Shown piece by piece: positions 1 to 10,398 of a stretch of 64,000 bases of DNA; the stretch's first letter is position 1, and every line of letters starts with the position of its first letter. The notes beneath the pieces are model-generated. The model ran no database searches. It was given only the letters and a program-made list of their open reading frames with translations, and was not told where the DNA came from. Location: the NCBI RefSeq assembly GCF_008831285.2, contig NC_045138.2, positions 12,538,571 to 12,602,570 on the forward strand, given 5' to 3'. The DNA comes from Nymphaea colorata. Its lineage: Eukaryota; Streptophyta; Magnoliopsida; Nymphaeales; Nymphaeaceae. Position numbers and translations under genes: made by a program.

Positions 1-439
1 CTGATCAGAAGATCTCTTGGTAACGCTGCTTGCCGGGGAATCGAACCCTAATTGGATACAGGTGCCCTTCGAAGGCAAGTTTCTGTCCTGGGAAGGCAGC
101 ACGGGTTCCGATTCAATTTTGCTGTTTGCTAAGACCATTACCGCCTGTGCAAGACCAAAATACGAACTCTTAATCAATGTTGTTCCTCACACGTCACCAA
201 CATGAAAGGAGAGAAGCACGATCGTGACTTCCACAGAAGAACTGAGCGTGTAAGTTCGAGAGAGAGAAAGAGTCCAGAGATGAACACATGAGTTATGTAC
301 CTTCTCTTGAGTGGAATCTGCATGCATGGGTTGAGAAGGAAAAATATTCAAAGTTGGTGGTCTAATCACTGAACTACTCTCTGCAAAAAAATGCTCCAAT
401 CAGAATTATGTTAGTCATGATATATCATCACATTAACTC

Positions 440-443
<4 letters not shown>
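1..443. other. Unassigned sequence at the window start
   Basis: No gene is recognised here. A short open frame at 17-205 on the plus strand (62 codons, last residues PHTSPT) runs in from near the window edge and has more balanced base composition than the flanking AT-rich DNA. It could be the tail of a coding exon lying mostly outside the window, but it shows no family motif. A purine-rich stretch (gagagagaaagag) lies near 260. Confidence 0.3.

Positions 444-526
<83 letters not shown>
444..526. repeat. (AT)n microsatellite, about 83 bp
   Basis: An uninterrupted alternating AT tract of about 41 dinucleotide units. It is the longest AT microsatellite in the window and would be expected to vary in length between individuals. 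Apparent open frames across it (runs of Ile-Tyr) are artefacts. Confidence 0.97.
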
Positions 527-528
<2 letters not shown>

Positions 529-592
529 TGTATACTTTAAAAGCAAATAAACTAGAAGATAGAAAAACAAAATTTGATATTGTCCAAATATT

Positions 593-981
593 TAAGGGCA
601 TTTGAGGGTCTTGAATTTTGATTCTATAATGAAAATTTTTTAAAAACAACATTACACCTGAATTTGTTATTGAAATGAAAATTCTTGTTTTAGTTTTTCT
701 TTGTATTTGATGGCATATAATTTTGATTTTGGAATTAAAAATGTGACATTTGATAAAACATAAATTAAAATTCTAAAATTCATGAATTAAAATGGTCTTA
801 CCCATTAAAGAGGGATGTAAAAGTTTCAAAACTCTAAAATCACAATTCAGAAATTTTGATTCAAGAATGAACCTAAAAGTCTGGAATCAAAATTCTTTGT
901 TTGAAAACCCAATTCTCATTTCATTATAAAAAAAAAAAATTGTAGAATTCCACAATTTCAGCCTTGTCAAATACGCCCTTA
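593..981. mobile_element. MITE-like element with short inverted ends
   Basis: An AT-rich block of about 390 bp. It starts with taagggcatttgaggg and ends with the near-inverse tcaaatacgccctta, so both ends read TAAGGGC-(GT)-ATTTGA inward. The inner part holds many short complementary motifs built on AAAATT and ATTTTGA, and no coding sequence. Size, composition and ends fit a non-autonomous DNA transposon of the Tourist or hAT kind. The target duplication is ambiguous because the ends themselves read TAA/TTA. Confidence 0.5.
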
Positions 982-3500
982 GTTCTCTTACAACAAAAGT
1001 TTTGCAGAACAAAGAAAACAAAAAAGCATGCAGGTTGGGAAATTGAAGGCAGAAAGAGTAGTAGACCAGAGTGCTGCAGCCCAGCCGGACCTCTTAATTC
1101 AAGCGTCTCCGGAACGCTGGTATTCAATCGCTTCAAAATCGATCGGGCCAAAACGATATGGACTCAATAAAGACCTTCTCACAAGTAGTAGCCAGCCGGG
1201 TTTCTTAAAGCACCAAACAGCAAGGCCTTTCTTTCCACTCTCTGTCACACTTTTTCATAGAACACGCTCAAGCAGTCGGTCAAAAACGTGTGCCTTCACG
1301 AAACCACTCTCCACACACAACCGTCGTTTCTTTCCTTTCTCTTTTCATTTTCTCCAAAGAAATTGAACAACAAAAATTTCCTTGTCCATTTTTCATTTGA
1401 TAGCCATGGACCTTTTTAATCATGCAGTATCTGATTGGAAAAAAGAATGGAGGATAGAGGAAACGCCAGCATGAGATTGAAGCAGGTGAAGTCAAGTTGT
1501 TTAGATGAGGGAAAGTTGGCCTAAAACGAAACAGGATTATAGTTCTTTTAAACCAATTAAGCATCCTTCTTTATGGCGTTTGTGATGATTCAGAGCCTTC
1601 TTTAAGAACAATAGTAATTGCGGCTATGACCTATCGGCCATTTATTGTCATGTTGTTTGGGATGCAATGATGCTGACAAATGCATACCAATTACACCAGA
1701 AACAGTCAAAATTCAATTAGAAAAGAAAAGGATGAAGGTGATGATGATGAAGGTAGAACTTACGCCTTTGTGCAGCGAGTGGATGATGATGACCATGGCC
1801 GTCTAGATAAAAGAAGAGCGCTTCATCCAACTCCCCAAGGTCGTAACTCCCATTATTACCGCTGCTCTCCGTTCTTTTTACCTCAAGAAAGAGCAGAAGA
1901 TCATCAAACAAAAGAAAAAATTATTCTTTCAACCAAAAGATTGACGAATAGACGACAAATGGCTTTCCTCCATATTGTTGTGTCCCTCTGCTTAGAAACA
2001 AAAAGAAGCTCCGAGCAAGGCGGCGACAAAGAAATTACGTCCCAAAGGAGGAGGAGGAGGAGGAGGAAGAAGGAGAAGAAGAAATCGGGTTCGTTTTCTT
2101 ACATGAAATTTGAAGGAATCGCCGATGAAGTCTGAAGCATCCCTTCTTCTTGTAGCTGCAGTTGGTTCTCCTTACCAGCGGCCATGATAAAAATACTTCA
2201 ACCATAAAAAGAAGAAAAAGCGGAGAGCACACGAAGATTAAGAAGAAAGTTCCTCTCTCCCTCCCTCTCTCTCTCTCTGTCTCTCTCTCTCTCAATATCT
2301 ATCTGTTTATCTATTCGACCTATTTCTCTGTCAACCTTTGCTGATGATCTTGTTGAAAGACGAAGCTGCATATAATTGAGGACGGCTTGTGTTCTCCACC
2401 ATGGCGATGGAGGCTAGCTAATGGATCATAAACGTGAAGGTGGCCGTCGATGCTCCATGCTATCAAAGAGTCGGTCTCTCTCTTTCGCTCCCTCTGCGTC
2501 AAGACACGGACGCGAGGGAGAGGTGGGGGGGCTGAGGGCAAGGAGACCTTTTGGACGTTGGTGAGGGCAACGAAGAAGAAGAAGGATAAGAAGAAGAAGA
2601 AGAATAAAAAGAAGAAGAAGAAAGGGAGGACTACGGTAGCAATAAAAAAAACTAAGAAAGGCATATATTTTATAAGAAGCGACAAAGCGAGAACCTGACG
2701 GCTTCTATCGCCAACCAAACCCGGAAATGGCCGGAGTTCTTGAGTTGAGGGTGGGTACCCTGCAACTTTTTTACGGCTGGACTCCTACCCTACGACTTCA
2801 AAATCACCAAACCAATTCCACGTTTCATTTCAGACTTCCAGCGCTTTGGAAACCGCCTCCCTTTTTTTATTTTCTTCCTCTCTCTCTCTCCCTCTCTACA
2901 TCATAATTGGTTTTTTAAACTTTTTTTTTTTTACGTTTTCCTTCTCTCTCTTTAAAGAGTCAACGGCAGAAAATTTGATGGAAATAAAAAAAAAGAGGAC
3001 GAGGAACAGCTGCGTTGTGTTCCTACATTCTTAGTTTGGAAAACTATGGATATGTGTATAATTTGGCTAATTTTTCGCGGTTTTCTATCGTGGAAGCAAT
3101 TTTGCTGATAAAAATGGGTGTAAGTCACTAACATATTAATAAATATTGTGATACTAATAACTATTGTTAACGAGTTTAAATTGTAAGCTTTTTCTTAGGT
3201 ATTATTTCATAAAACAAAATTTGTGGAAAAACCTAAGAAAAAAATTCAGTTATCTTTCACAAAGAAGTCTTCTAAATTAAGAAAAAGTAAAATAAATGAA
3301 AACCTAACATGAAACTATAAAAAATAACTTGATAAAAATGATAGAAATGCTGTTTTAGTAATGATATAAATTAAGATAACTAATTTAACTTAAGTTTTAT
3401 ATTAAAAAATAACGTAAAAATAATGAAAAAATGTGAAAATTTATTTTGGAGTTCCTTATAAACAGAGGAAAAAAGATAGATTTTTTCATTTTTATTGCAT
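982..3500. other. Unassigned region with purine/pyrimidine simple repeats
   Basis: I see no recognisable gene. The stretch is lower in AT than its surroundings and has several strand-asymmetric simple repeats: GGA/GAA runs near 2047-2090, CT runs near 2255-2293, GAA/AAG runs near 2569-2627 and CT runs near 2876-2897. The open frame at 1680-2135 is compositional (poly-Asp, then poly-Arg/Lys from the GGA tract). CT-rich blocks of this type are common in plant 5' leaders and promoters, so a transcribed leader is possible, but no downstream coding exon was found. Confidence 0.4.
2569..2627. repeat. Imperfect GAA/AAG trinucleotide repeat
   Basis: A purine-only run of AAG/GAA triplets broken by a few AAT and GGA units. 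It produces a spurious Lys-rich open frame on the plus strand and a Phe/Leu-rich one on the minus strand. Confidence 0.85.
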
Positions 3501-5148
3501 TTAACGTTTTTTTAAAAGGTTTTTTGTGTGTGACAATGGCTAGTATCATGAAGTGGGTTTCACAAAAATCCTCTCTCTCTCTCTCGCGTTCCCTTCTATC
3601 TTGCTAAAATTTGTTTGGCGCTGCGGAAAGCAACAAGGGTCAATTGCAGGAATATCTTTGATCTGTGGGCACAGCCCACTAATTATATATGCCTCTTCTT
3701 CCCTGTTTGTCTTTCTCAGTCCACATTCGAATGTATGCAACTATAAAACGTCGATGAGATCGATTTCCGTAAAACTATTTGTCCTTCTCCTTCCTGCAAT
3801 AGCTACAAAATTAACTTTAAGCCACGCGATGCGATCACTCTCAAAGGGATCTATATATATATATATATATATATATTAAGGGGCCGGCATAAGTAGCAAT
3901 TTGATATTCAAATGTTTATACACATGTATTAGTAAAAATATCAAATGGGTAGGATTCAGATAATTTCAGTACGCGCTGTGTCAAATCGCATGCAACCAAT
4001 AAGTGCAAAACCCCCATATTAACTCCAAGTCAGATGGGAATCTTTAGATAGTTGCCTTTCTTTTTGTAGAAATTCTGCCACATCAAATCGAACTTTGGGC
4101 TCATGCTAAATTGTCCTTTGACGATTTCAATTATCACATACGCATTTCACAAATAATCAACTGATTCATGGTCTCTTTAATTAAAGAAGAATGCACTAAT
4201 ATATATATATATATATATAATCACCCATGGTTGAGAAAAAAACAAGAAGATAAAGACTTAAACTAATATTAGATAATATTCATCACCTCTTCTTGTTCTT
4301 GTCTTAATCATCCACAATGTTGCATCAAAAGTCTTTGATTAGATGGCTGGTGACTCTGGTTCACCATTCAATATATATATATATATATATAGGATTTCCT
4401 TGACTGTTGAGATGCTTAGTCTCCCACCTATGCAGCATGATGTAGTTTGATGCATTGCATTAGATTGTATGTAGGGGCATAGATAGGTGGGGACGCCATG
4501 AGTCAAAGCTTAAATTAGTGGTTGAACTTGGGTGATTCTATGAGTCCATTCATATAAGGCAGCTCCTCGATGCTCGATTCGCTGTCTCATTACCAATTAA
4601 AATTTGTTAACTTAATGCTTAATGTCCCATGGAAAAAAAAGATTAGCTCCACCCTTGACTACATGTATAGTGATAATTGTATTAGTTCATCATAGGGAAA
4701 ATCCTTGGTTTCAAATAATTAGCATTCCCTACTCATTAGAAGACATGTCCACGTCTAACTTTTTAATGAGAACTGTATCATGAAATCCAAAGTTAATGAC
4801 GTCGAACTGAATTATAAAAGCATTCAGGGGATCGATCAGAATGAAGGAAAATTACACGGTTCATGGGTTTCGTGTTGTTAGGATCGACTCCAACGACATA
4901 TGGTCGAAATAGCAAGTATCTACCAAATTGGAACACTTGGAATGGGAATTCTTTATTGAATTCCTTAAATATAGACAGAGTATGCAAATGAGAACGCCTA
5001 GCTAGAGTTGGAATATTCGATTGACGTTTTTGTGACGTGAGTTTCGTTAAGAATCTGGTTACGGCTTAATTTTAACTAGCTAGAAATATATCTTGAAGTT
5101 TTGGTGACTCTTTTCCTTTACGGAAATAAATAATGAAGGGATTGTTGT
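3501..5148. other. Unassigned AT-rich region with three AT microsatellites
   Basis: No gene or transposon end is recognised. Short alternating AT tracts lie at about 3852-3876, 4199-4219 and 4371-4391. The open frame at 3553-3879 runs into the first tract and has no family motif. Confidence 0.5.
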
Positions 5149-5601
5149 TAGGGTGAACAACGGAGCTCAAATCGTTGAACCTCAGCTCATAAATGATTTT
5201 GGATCGAGTCATTTGCTTAATGAGTCGAGCTCGAGTTCATGAGTCGACTCGTTCAAATATTGAGTTGAGTTCGAGCCCAACACATAACTGCCGAGTCGAG
5301 TTTGAACCTTAATCGAGTTTGTCGTGCCTTAACTAAGTCGATATATTCAAACATGTTTACGAGTTTATCGAGCCTTAATCGAGTCGAGCTCGAGCTCGAG
5401 CTCAATACGTAATGATAAATATCAATTCTATTTAAACGAGTTTATCGAGCTTTAATCAAGTAGAGCTCGAGTTTAACATGCAACTGATGAGTCAAGCTTG
5501 AACTGCTTCTGTCGAGTTATTACCAAACTCCAGCCCAGTCGAGGTTGAGGTTTCATTAGTCGAATCGAACTCGAACTGACAGACGCTTGTATTCATCCTT
5601 A
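5149..5601. mobile_element. hAT-type MITE with GAGCTCGAG-rich interior
   Basis: A 453-bp non-coding element. The left end tagggtgaacaac and the inverted right end TAAGGATGAATAC match at 10 of 13 positions. It is flanked by attgttgt (5141-5148) and attattat (5602-5609), a degraded 8-bp duplication with 6 of 8 matching, as hAT insertion would leave. The interior is dense in TCGAG/GAGCTC motifs, with repeated gagctcgagctcgag and cgagtttatcgagc units. Such subterminal motif arrays are usual for transposase binding in hAT elements. No open frame is present, so it is non-autonomous. Confidence 0.6.
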
Positions 5602-5819
5602 ATTATTATTGTGCAGCATTATATATATATATACCAAGGCAGGTTATAAGCGCTCTGAGAAGACAGCATCTCATACAAGCATACACAATAATATTGATGA
5701 CATGGCTGTAGTAAATGCCTAGAAATGCCCGTGAGACAAGCGAGCGAATTTCCATGTTGCGTGACCTAAGTTGTTTTTATTGCAAGTGACCTCTCAAAGG
5801 ACACGACTCGACAGGTGTG

Positions 5820-6560
5820 CTTCCTCAACTTAAACCCCGCCCGACCTCCCAGCGTCATGCCTTACGGGAGAATAGTTGGGCGACCAGCAGGGTTCCAGTA
5901 AAAGCTGAAACCTTCTCTTTTCTTTTCCTTCATCCCTAACATCCAAAATCTCTGCCTAAACCTGTTCGCCTTTTCTTGCTTCCTTCTCCCACAAGTTAAC
6001 TTACCACATGAACACCCCCCTTCTATTTTCTGGTTGCCAAAGAGAATATGGATCGGATCAACGTCAGTTTTAGACCCATTTGCGCGGTTGTGTGATCACA
6101 ATCAACACGAGTTCGGATCCAGTACCCGGGCAGGTGGACCCGAGCTTTCGGTTTCGTCATTAGACTGCAGCGTCAGGAGCGGAGCATTATGGTAATCTGT
6201 CGCTTACCCAACGGCGAGAGGTCGGCAACTCGAGCGCTGACGTCAGGATGAGATAGGGATGACTACGTGTTCCGTGCGCGAAGGCGATGTCCTTTCACTG
6301 TCATTGAGAAGCCCAAGGCGTTAAGCGGGGCGGGGCCCACCTCGGTAGGGTCATTATAAAAACCAGAACCCCCGGAAGGAGCAGGTGGGGGTGGACGCCA
6401 CCACGGTTGTGAATGTGGGCCCCGGGGCAAGAGAGGGCCTTATTTTTCAAGTCTCAACTGCTCCAAACTCCGCGTCCACGCACACCACGGCGTCCCTTCC
6501 AAATCACCAGATGCCCACGATTTGACGGCCATGACCGTCCATTCTTTAGTTCTGTACGTT
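5820..6560. promoter_or_regulatory. GC-richer promoter-like island without a gene
   Basis: This interval is clearly richer in G and C than the flanks. It carries a perfect TGACGTCA palindrome (6238-6245; CRE/as-1 type, a bZIP site class) and a TATAAA at 6355-6360 followed by a CA-rich stretch that could be a start region. Nothing downstream looks like a first exon: a poly-T tract and then CACTA-type subterminal repeats follow. It may be the promoter of a gene that was lost or displaced. Promoter function is inferred from composition and motifs only. Confidence 0.35.
6238..6245. promoter_or_regulatory. TGACGTCA palindrome (bZIP-type site)
   Basis: A perfect 8-bp TGACGTCA, the consensus bound by TGA/CREB-class bZIP factors. 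It lies 110 bp upstream of a TATAAA at 6355. No gene follows, so any present function is uncertain. Confidence 0.4.
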
Positions 6561-6954
6561 TCTGACGACATCACTGGGTTAGCTCAGCCTGCGGGTTTTT
6601 TTTTTTTTGTTTTATGAATAAAAAATGTATAAATATTTCAGGCTTCTTTGTTCTTCTTTTACTGTATTTGCCAACTGCAGATGTGGTCATCCAAAAAATA
6701 TTACCCAAAAATATTACCGATGAACGGAATCTCCGCAGAAGTCGTTTAGGGGGGATAAAGCAGTTGTCGTTGATGGCAGGACTGGTCGCCAAAGTTGCCT
6801 TGCTGAATTCATAGAAAGGCATCATTTTTTCCGGCCACCATTGTTGACGCCAATGGTGGTCGGCAGTTAAGGTCAGTTGCGCTACAAAGAAGATATACTT
6901 TCCCTAAGCAAATTTTTTGGCACCAAATGCATCCCAGAGAGATGGAAGATAGCT

Positions 6955-7080
6955 CATGTTTTCTTATGGATTAATCTTCCATTTGGGTGCAGTTTCGGCC
7001 ATCGTTTCTTTAAAACACTCATTTCTTTTGGATTAACATTCCATTTGGGTGCAACTTCGACCATCCTTTCCTCAAAAACC
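6955..7080. repeat. Imperfect tandem duplication, about 62-bp unit
   Basis: Two adjacent units share ggattaa-cttccatttgggtgca, then ttcg-ccatc and tttc, with several substitutions. The minus-strand frame through both copies repeats a K-W-N/G-R-L pattern, so the overlapping minus-strand open frames at 6954-7210 are probably a by-product of the duplication. Confidence 0.65.
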
Positions 7081-7810
7081 TCCCTAAATCGATCAAGCTG
7101 CCCCAAGTCCATCGTCTTCCTTGAAATTTCCAGCAGTAGCTTCTGCATTTTGATGTTTCCCTTGAAACACAAACCAAAGATCTCTCCCAAATCAATGCTT
7201 CTTCGAACAAGAATCTAGCAATTCAAGCAGTTTTTGTACGTGGTTCGTTTCCTCTTCCTACAATCGTATTCAGTGGGTTTTGATGTTGCTTCAGTATATA
7301 GGAAAAGGTATTTCTGAAAATCTGTGTTTTCGTTTTGCAATGTTTTGATGGAGCCTCCTTCAATAGATGCATATTAATCTTGTCCTAGGGATGAACTGGC
7401 CTCCACATGCACGTTTATAGATGTATCCTCCTAGCTTACCAATAATTGCTATGTATATGTTGTTAATTAATAAAAAAGAGAAATCGTTAAACATGTTCCT
7501 TCCTTATTTTTGAAGTTTTGACCAAATTAATTGCTGCATCCTGCTATTTTCCTGTAATTCTCAAAATCCTTGCCCCTCCATTGTAGACTTTTGCTTATTT
7601 TGCTAAGAGTTTTATTGTTAGAAGATTTTGTATATAAAGATGTTAAGTGGAAGGGCCAACAAGATCAAACATCAAAAGGATATCAGTCACATTTGTGCAA
7701 AGTTAATCATGACAATGCAAAAATAATAGCCTTTATTTTACATAATATATAGAGATTTTGCATTACATTATTCCAAAGCCTATTGATTGACACTACTTTC
7801 ATGTTTGTAG

Positions 7811-8161
7811 GCTGACCTTAGACATGCAAGATCATCGTCATCTCAAGGCTCCGAAGACAATGCAAGTCGAAATGATGTATCTACAACTGCTATTGAACGA
7901 GAGCAAGGTGGAAGTGGTGGAAGTTTACGTACATATGAAACATGACCAAACTCCATAAACGTTTGTGATCGAACACATAGTTGCATCGTTGAAAAACGAG
8001 AAGTAATTGAATTATCTAAAAGGGGAGAGATTGCAGAAGCAAAAGTCGCACAACTTGAACAACAAAATGCTTTGTTGGAGCAAAAAGTTCCAACATTAAA
8101 ACAACAAAACAAGTGTCTTAGAGATTACATGATAGCCTTTCAAACGACCAGCAACATGTGA
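7811..8161 (+). pseudogene. Terminal-exon remnant with C-terminal coiled coil
   Basis: The sequence after the acceptor-like atgtttgtag reads as one frame from GCT at 7811 to TGA at 8159-8161, with a single internal stop (TGA at 7943-7945, codon 45). The first part is Ser/Gly/Arg-rich. The second part, about residues 65-105, is a heptad-like Glu/Gln/Leu helix (EAKVAQLEQQNALLEQK), followed by a short tail ending in SNM. A Ser-rich linker then a short coiled coil at the C terminus is typical of plant Ptta/En-Spm transposon-associated proteins, and the position inside a CACTA element agrees. Family assignment is inference. Other coiled-coil host proteins cannot be excluded. Confidence 0.4.
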
Positions 8162-9289
8162 TTTTAGGTTGGTCTTATCCAATGTAAGGCTGTTTCGAAA
8201 GCTTACCTCTTATAACATTAACTAAAGTTTATTGTTATATTTTGTGCATGTCGGAAGAGAGAAATTGATCAAACAAGAGATGATTATAATGTTGAACCTT
8301 GCTAAGCATGTTAATTTTGACTTTAAGTTTTCCCATGGCAGTAGTTTGTTGGGTTCTATGTGAACTTATTGATATGTGGACTTTGTTGGTTCCATTTTTC
8401 ACTTAATTCATGTGTGAACGATGTTGGTTTCTATATGAACTGTATGTTCAATTGCTCAAAGTTAATTGACTTGCAAAACTATACATGCTTATATATTTTT
8501 ATATGTACATATCTCTCTATCTTTCTTCATTTGCTTTGTGTAGTGCCTTGGAGGGGTGAGAAAAAATTTACTGCTAAATGGTATGTTCACTGCATAACTT
8601 TATGTTAGAATAGTTCTTTTCCTAGTTATAGCCTAACACTTTTTTTCTGCTATCTATACATCATTCAAAGAAAATAATGTTTAGGGTGTAAATGAAGTGG
8701 TTGTAGATAGAGCCAAAGAAACAATCAAGTGAAAGCATTTAGTTTGTATAATAGTTCATCTTTACCATAATCTCTTTGTAATTCAAGAGGATGAGATTAT
8801 ACTTTGTGGAGGTGAAGTATGAACACAACATTACAATGTTTCTCATGCTCTATTTATCATGTTGCACAATAATTTTTTCTTCGTCTCTATCATTTGTGAA
8901 CGAGTTTACATAGCCAGTAACTACATCTACATAGGTTGAAAATATTTTATCTTCTACGTTGGTTGCTGATTTTTTATCAGGTCATTTTGTAGAGGTATGA
9001 TTTGAAAGAAAATATGCAAGATAAGAAATTTTAAAGTGGTCTGGATAAAATTCTACGTCCACTATCTCTCACACCAAGAATTGGATGATGTGAGGTTCCC
9101 TTGATGATGATATTTATACATGATTTTGGGAGGGACTGTAATAGAATTGTTTGAATTTTAAACAATCTTTTCTTAAACTTTGATTTTCTGTAACGTTTGC
9201 TCTCATCTTTAATGAGGATGTGTTACCATTTTCGTTGCTTAAATTTACTTCCTTCAGATACTTCGTTTCTTGATTGTTAAGATGATGAT

Positions 9290-9440
9290 CATGATCTTCT
9301 CCAGCCGTTGAGCAGTTGTTGGTAGCGGGTCTGGTTTCCTTTTTGTTGAAATTGTGCTGAATTAATTCAAAGTGATCTTCTTCATTATCTTCTACAGCCG
9401 TTGAGCAGTTGTTAGCAGCAGGTATGATTTCCTTTTTATT
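9290..9440 (+). repeat. Tandem duplication of an exon-like unit
   Basis: Two units about 94 bp apart each contain cag|ccgttgagcagttgtt, then (ag)g followed by gt, and then tttcctttttnttnaa. Each carries a polypyrimidine-AG acceptor and a GT donor-like context around a short frame reading A-V-E-Q-L-L. This could be a duplicated mini-exon within the CACTA transcription unit or a chance small duplication. Confidence 0.45.
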
Positions 9441-9634
9441 AATTCAGCATGATCTTCTCCAGCCTTTGAATGTATGTAACTGTCTTCAGATGATACTTTA
9501 ACATGATTAGCTATTTAAAAGGTCATTGCTTATGGCTATACAGTTCCTATGTTGATTTCGTTCAGTTAATTCTCCTCATGCATTGCATTATACGAGCAAG
9601 CTTACCTGTAAATACTCATGTGAATTTCTTCCAG

Positions 9635-9757
9635 AATTGTCGTGCCAAGACACACAGTCAAATTATAAGCCATGCACCATCTGCACTATTGAGTCATGTG
9701 ATTGAAGAGGTGGGAGATGCTCCTACATGGGATGTTTCATGGGGTATAGTTGTTTGA
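9635..9757 (+). pseudogene. Possible last exon inside the CACTA element
   Basis: The acceptor-like tgaatttcttccag is followed by an open frame of 40 codons ending in a TGA at about 9755-9757 (residues include SHAPSALLSHVIEEVGDAP). Composition is less AT-biased than the flanks. I do not recognise the family. Whether it is spliced to the 7811-8161 exon cannot be told from sequence. Confidence 0.25.
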
Positions 9758-9989
9758 TTCATTACTGGTTCAAGAATGTATTTTCCATTGTATATAAACA
9801 TTATGTATTATCCTTATTTGATAAAGGCTACAGCTTGGCCATGTACATTACAATTTGTCATTTTATTAATAAAAATTTCAATGTTTTAGCATGGTCTCTC
9901 TCTCACTCTGTCTATATATATATATACATACACACACACACAAACACAAACATACATTTGTCTAGTCTAATTTCCTTAGGTTGCAATAC

Positions 9990-10398
9990 ACAAGTCGCAA
10001 TTTCTACTATTGGGAGAAACTTATATTTCTCAATGGTTGAACCATTAGGGATGAAACAATTTCCGAACAGTTGAGAAGGTTGGGAGAGCCAAACATTTCC
10101 CAACGGTTGAAAATGTTGGGATAACATTCGTATTTTTAGATGGCTGACACAATTGGAAAGAAAATAATTCCCAACATTTAGAGTTGTTGGGAGGAGGAGT
10201 AATTATCGACAGCTTAAAGGATGGGCATCGAAAAATGTCATTCGCAGTGTCCACAATTGTCGGGAATGTAAACACAACTGCCGACCTTTTGGTTCATCGG
10301 AATACAATTCCCCACAGACCTTTTACCGATGACCTAAAAACCATTAGCAATTTAACTGCCATCCAGAGCTATCGATGGTTTTCATTATTGTTCTAGTG
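9990..10398 (+). repeat. CACTA subterminal repeat region and terminus
   Basis: It holds at least six copies of the TTCCCAAC motif in both orientations, plus CCGACC/CCGATG motifs, and ends with the inverted CACTAG terminus at 10398. Subterminal arrays of short motifs are where the TNPA-class protein binds in En/Spm elements. Confidence 0.6.

Larger units (their letters stand above)
6700..10398 (+). mobile_element. CACTA (En/Spm-type) transposon, right end defined
   Basis: The plus strand ends in ttctagtg at 10391-10398, so the terminus reads CACTAGAACAATAATG inward, a typical CACTA terminus. The last 400 bp is packed with subterminal repeats TTCCCAAC / GTTGGGA (near 10004, 10079, 10108, 10127, 10170, 10188) and CCGA(C/T) motifs. 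Related motifs (taccgatgaacgg, ccaatggtggtcggcag) recur at about 6715-6870, which suggests that the left end lies near there. No matching CACTAG terminus was found on the left, so the left boundary is approximate and the element may be truncated. The neighbouring coding remnant at 7811-8161 fits a gene carried by the element. Confidence 0.6.

Noticed and set aside
1680-2135. 151-codon open frame on the plus strand
   Set aside because: Driven by low-complexity GAT and GGA/GAA runs (poly-Asp, poly-Arg, poly-Lys); no domain, no splice structure.
2320-2718. 132-codon minus-strand open frame
   Set aside because: The complement of GAA/AAG repeats, giving a Phe/Leu-rich artefact.
6575-6600. cactgggttagctcagcc as the left CACTA terminus or a tRNA B-box
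   Set aside because: It does not match the right CACTAGAACAA terminus or give a 3-bp duplication, and no cloverleaf can be drawn around it.
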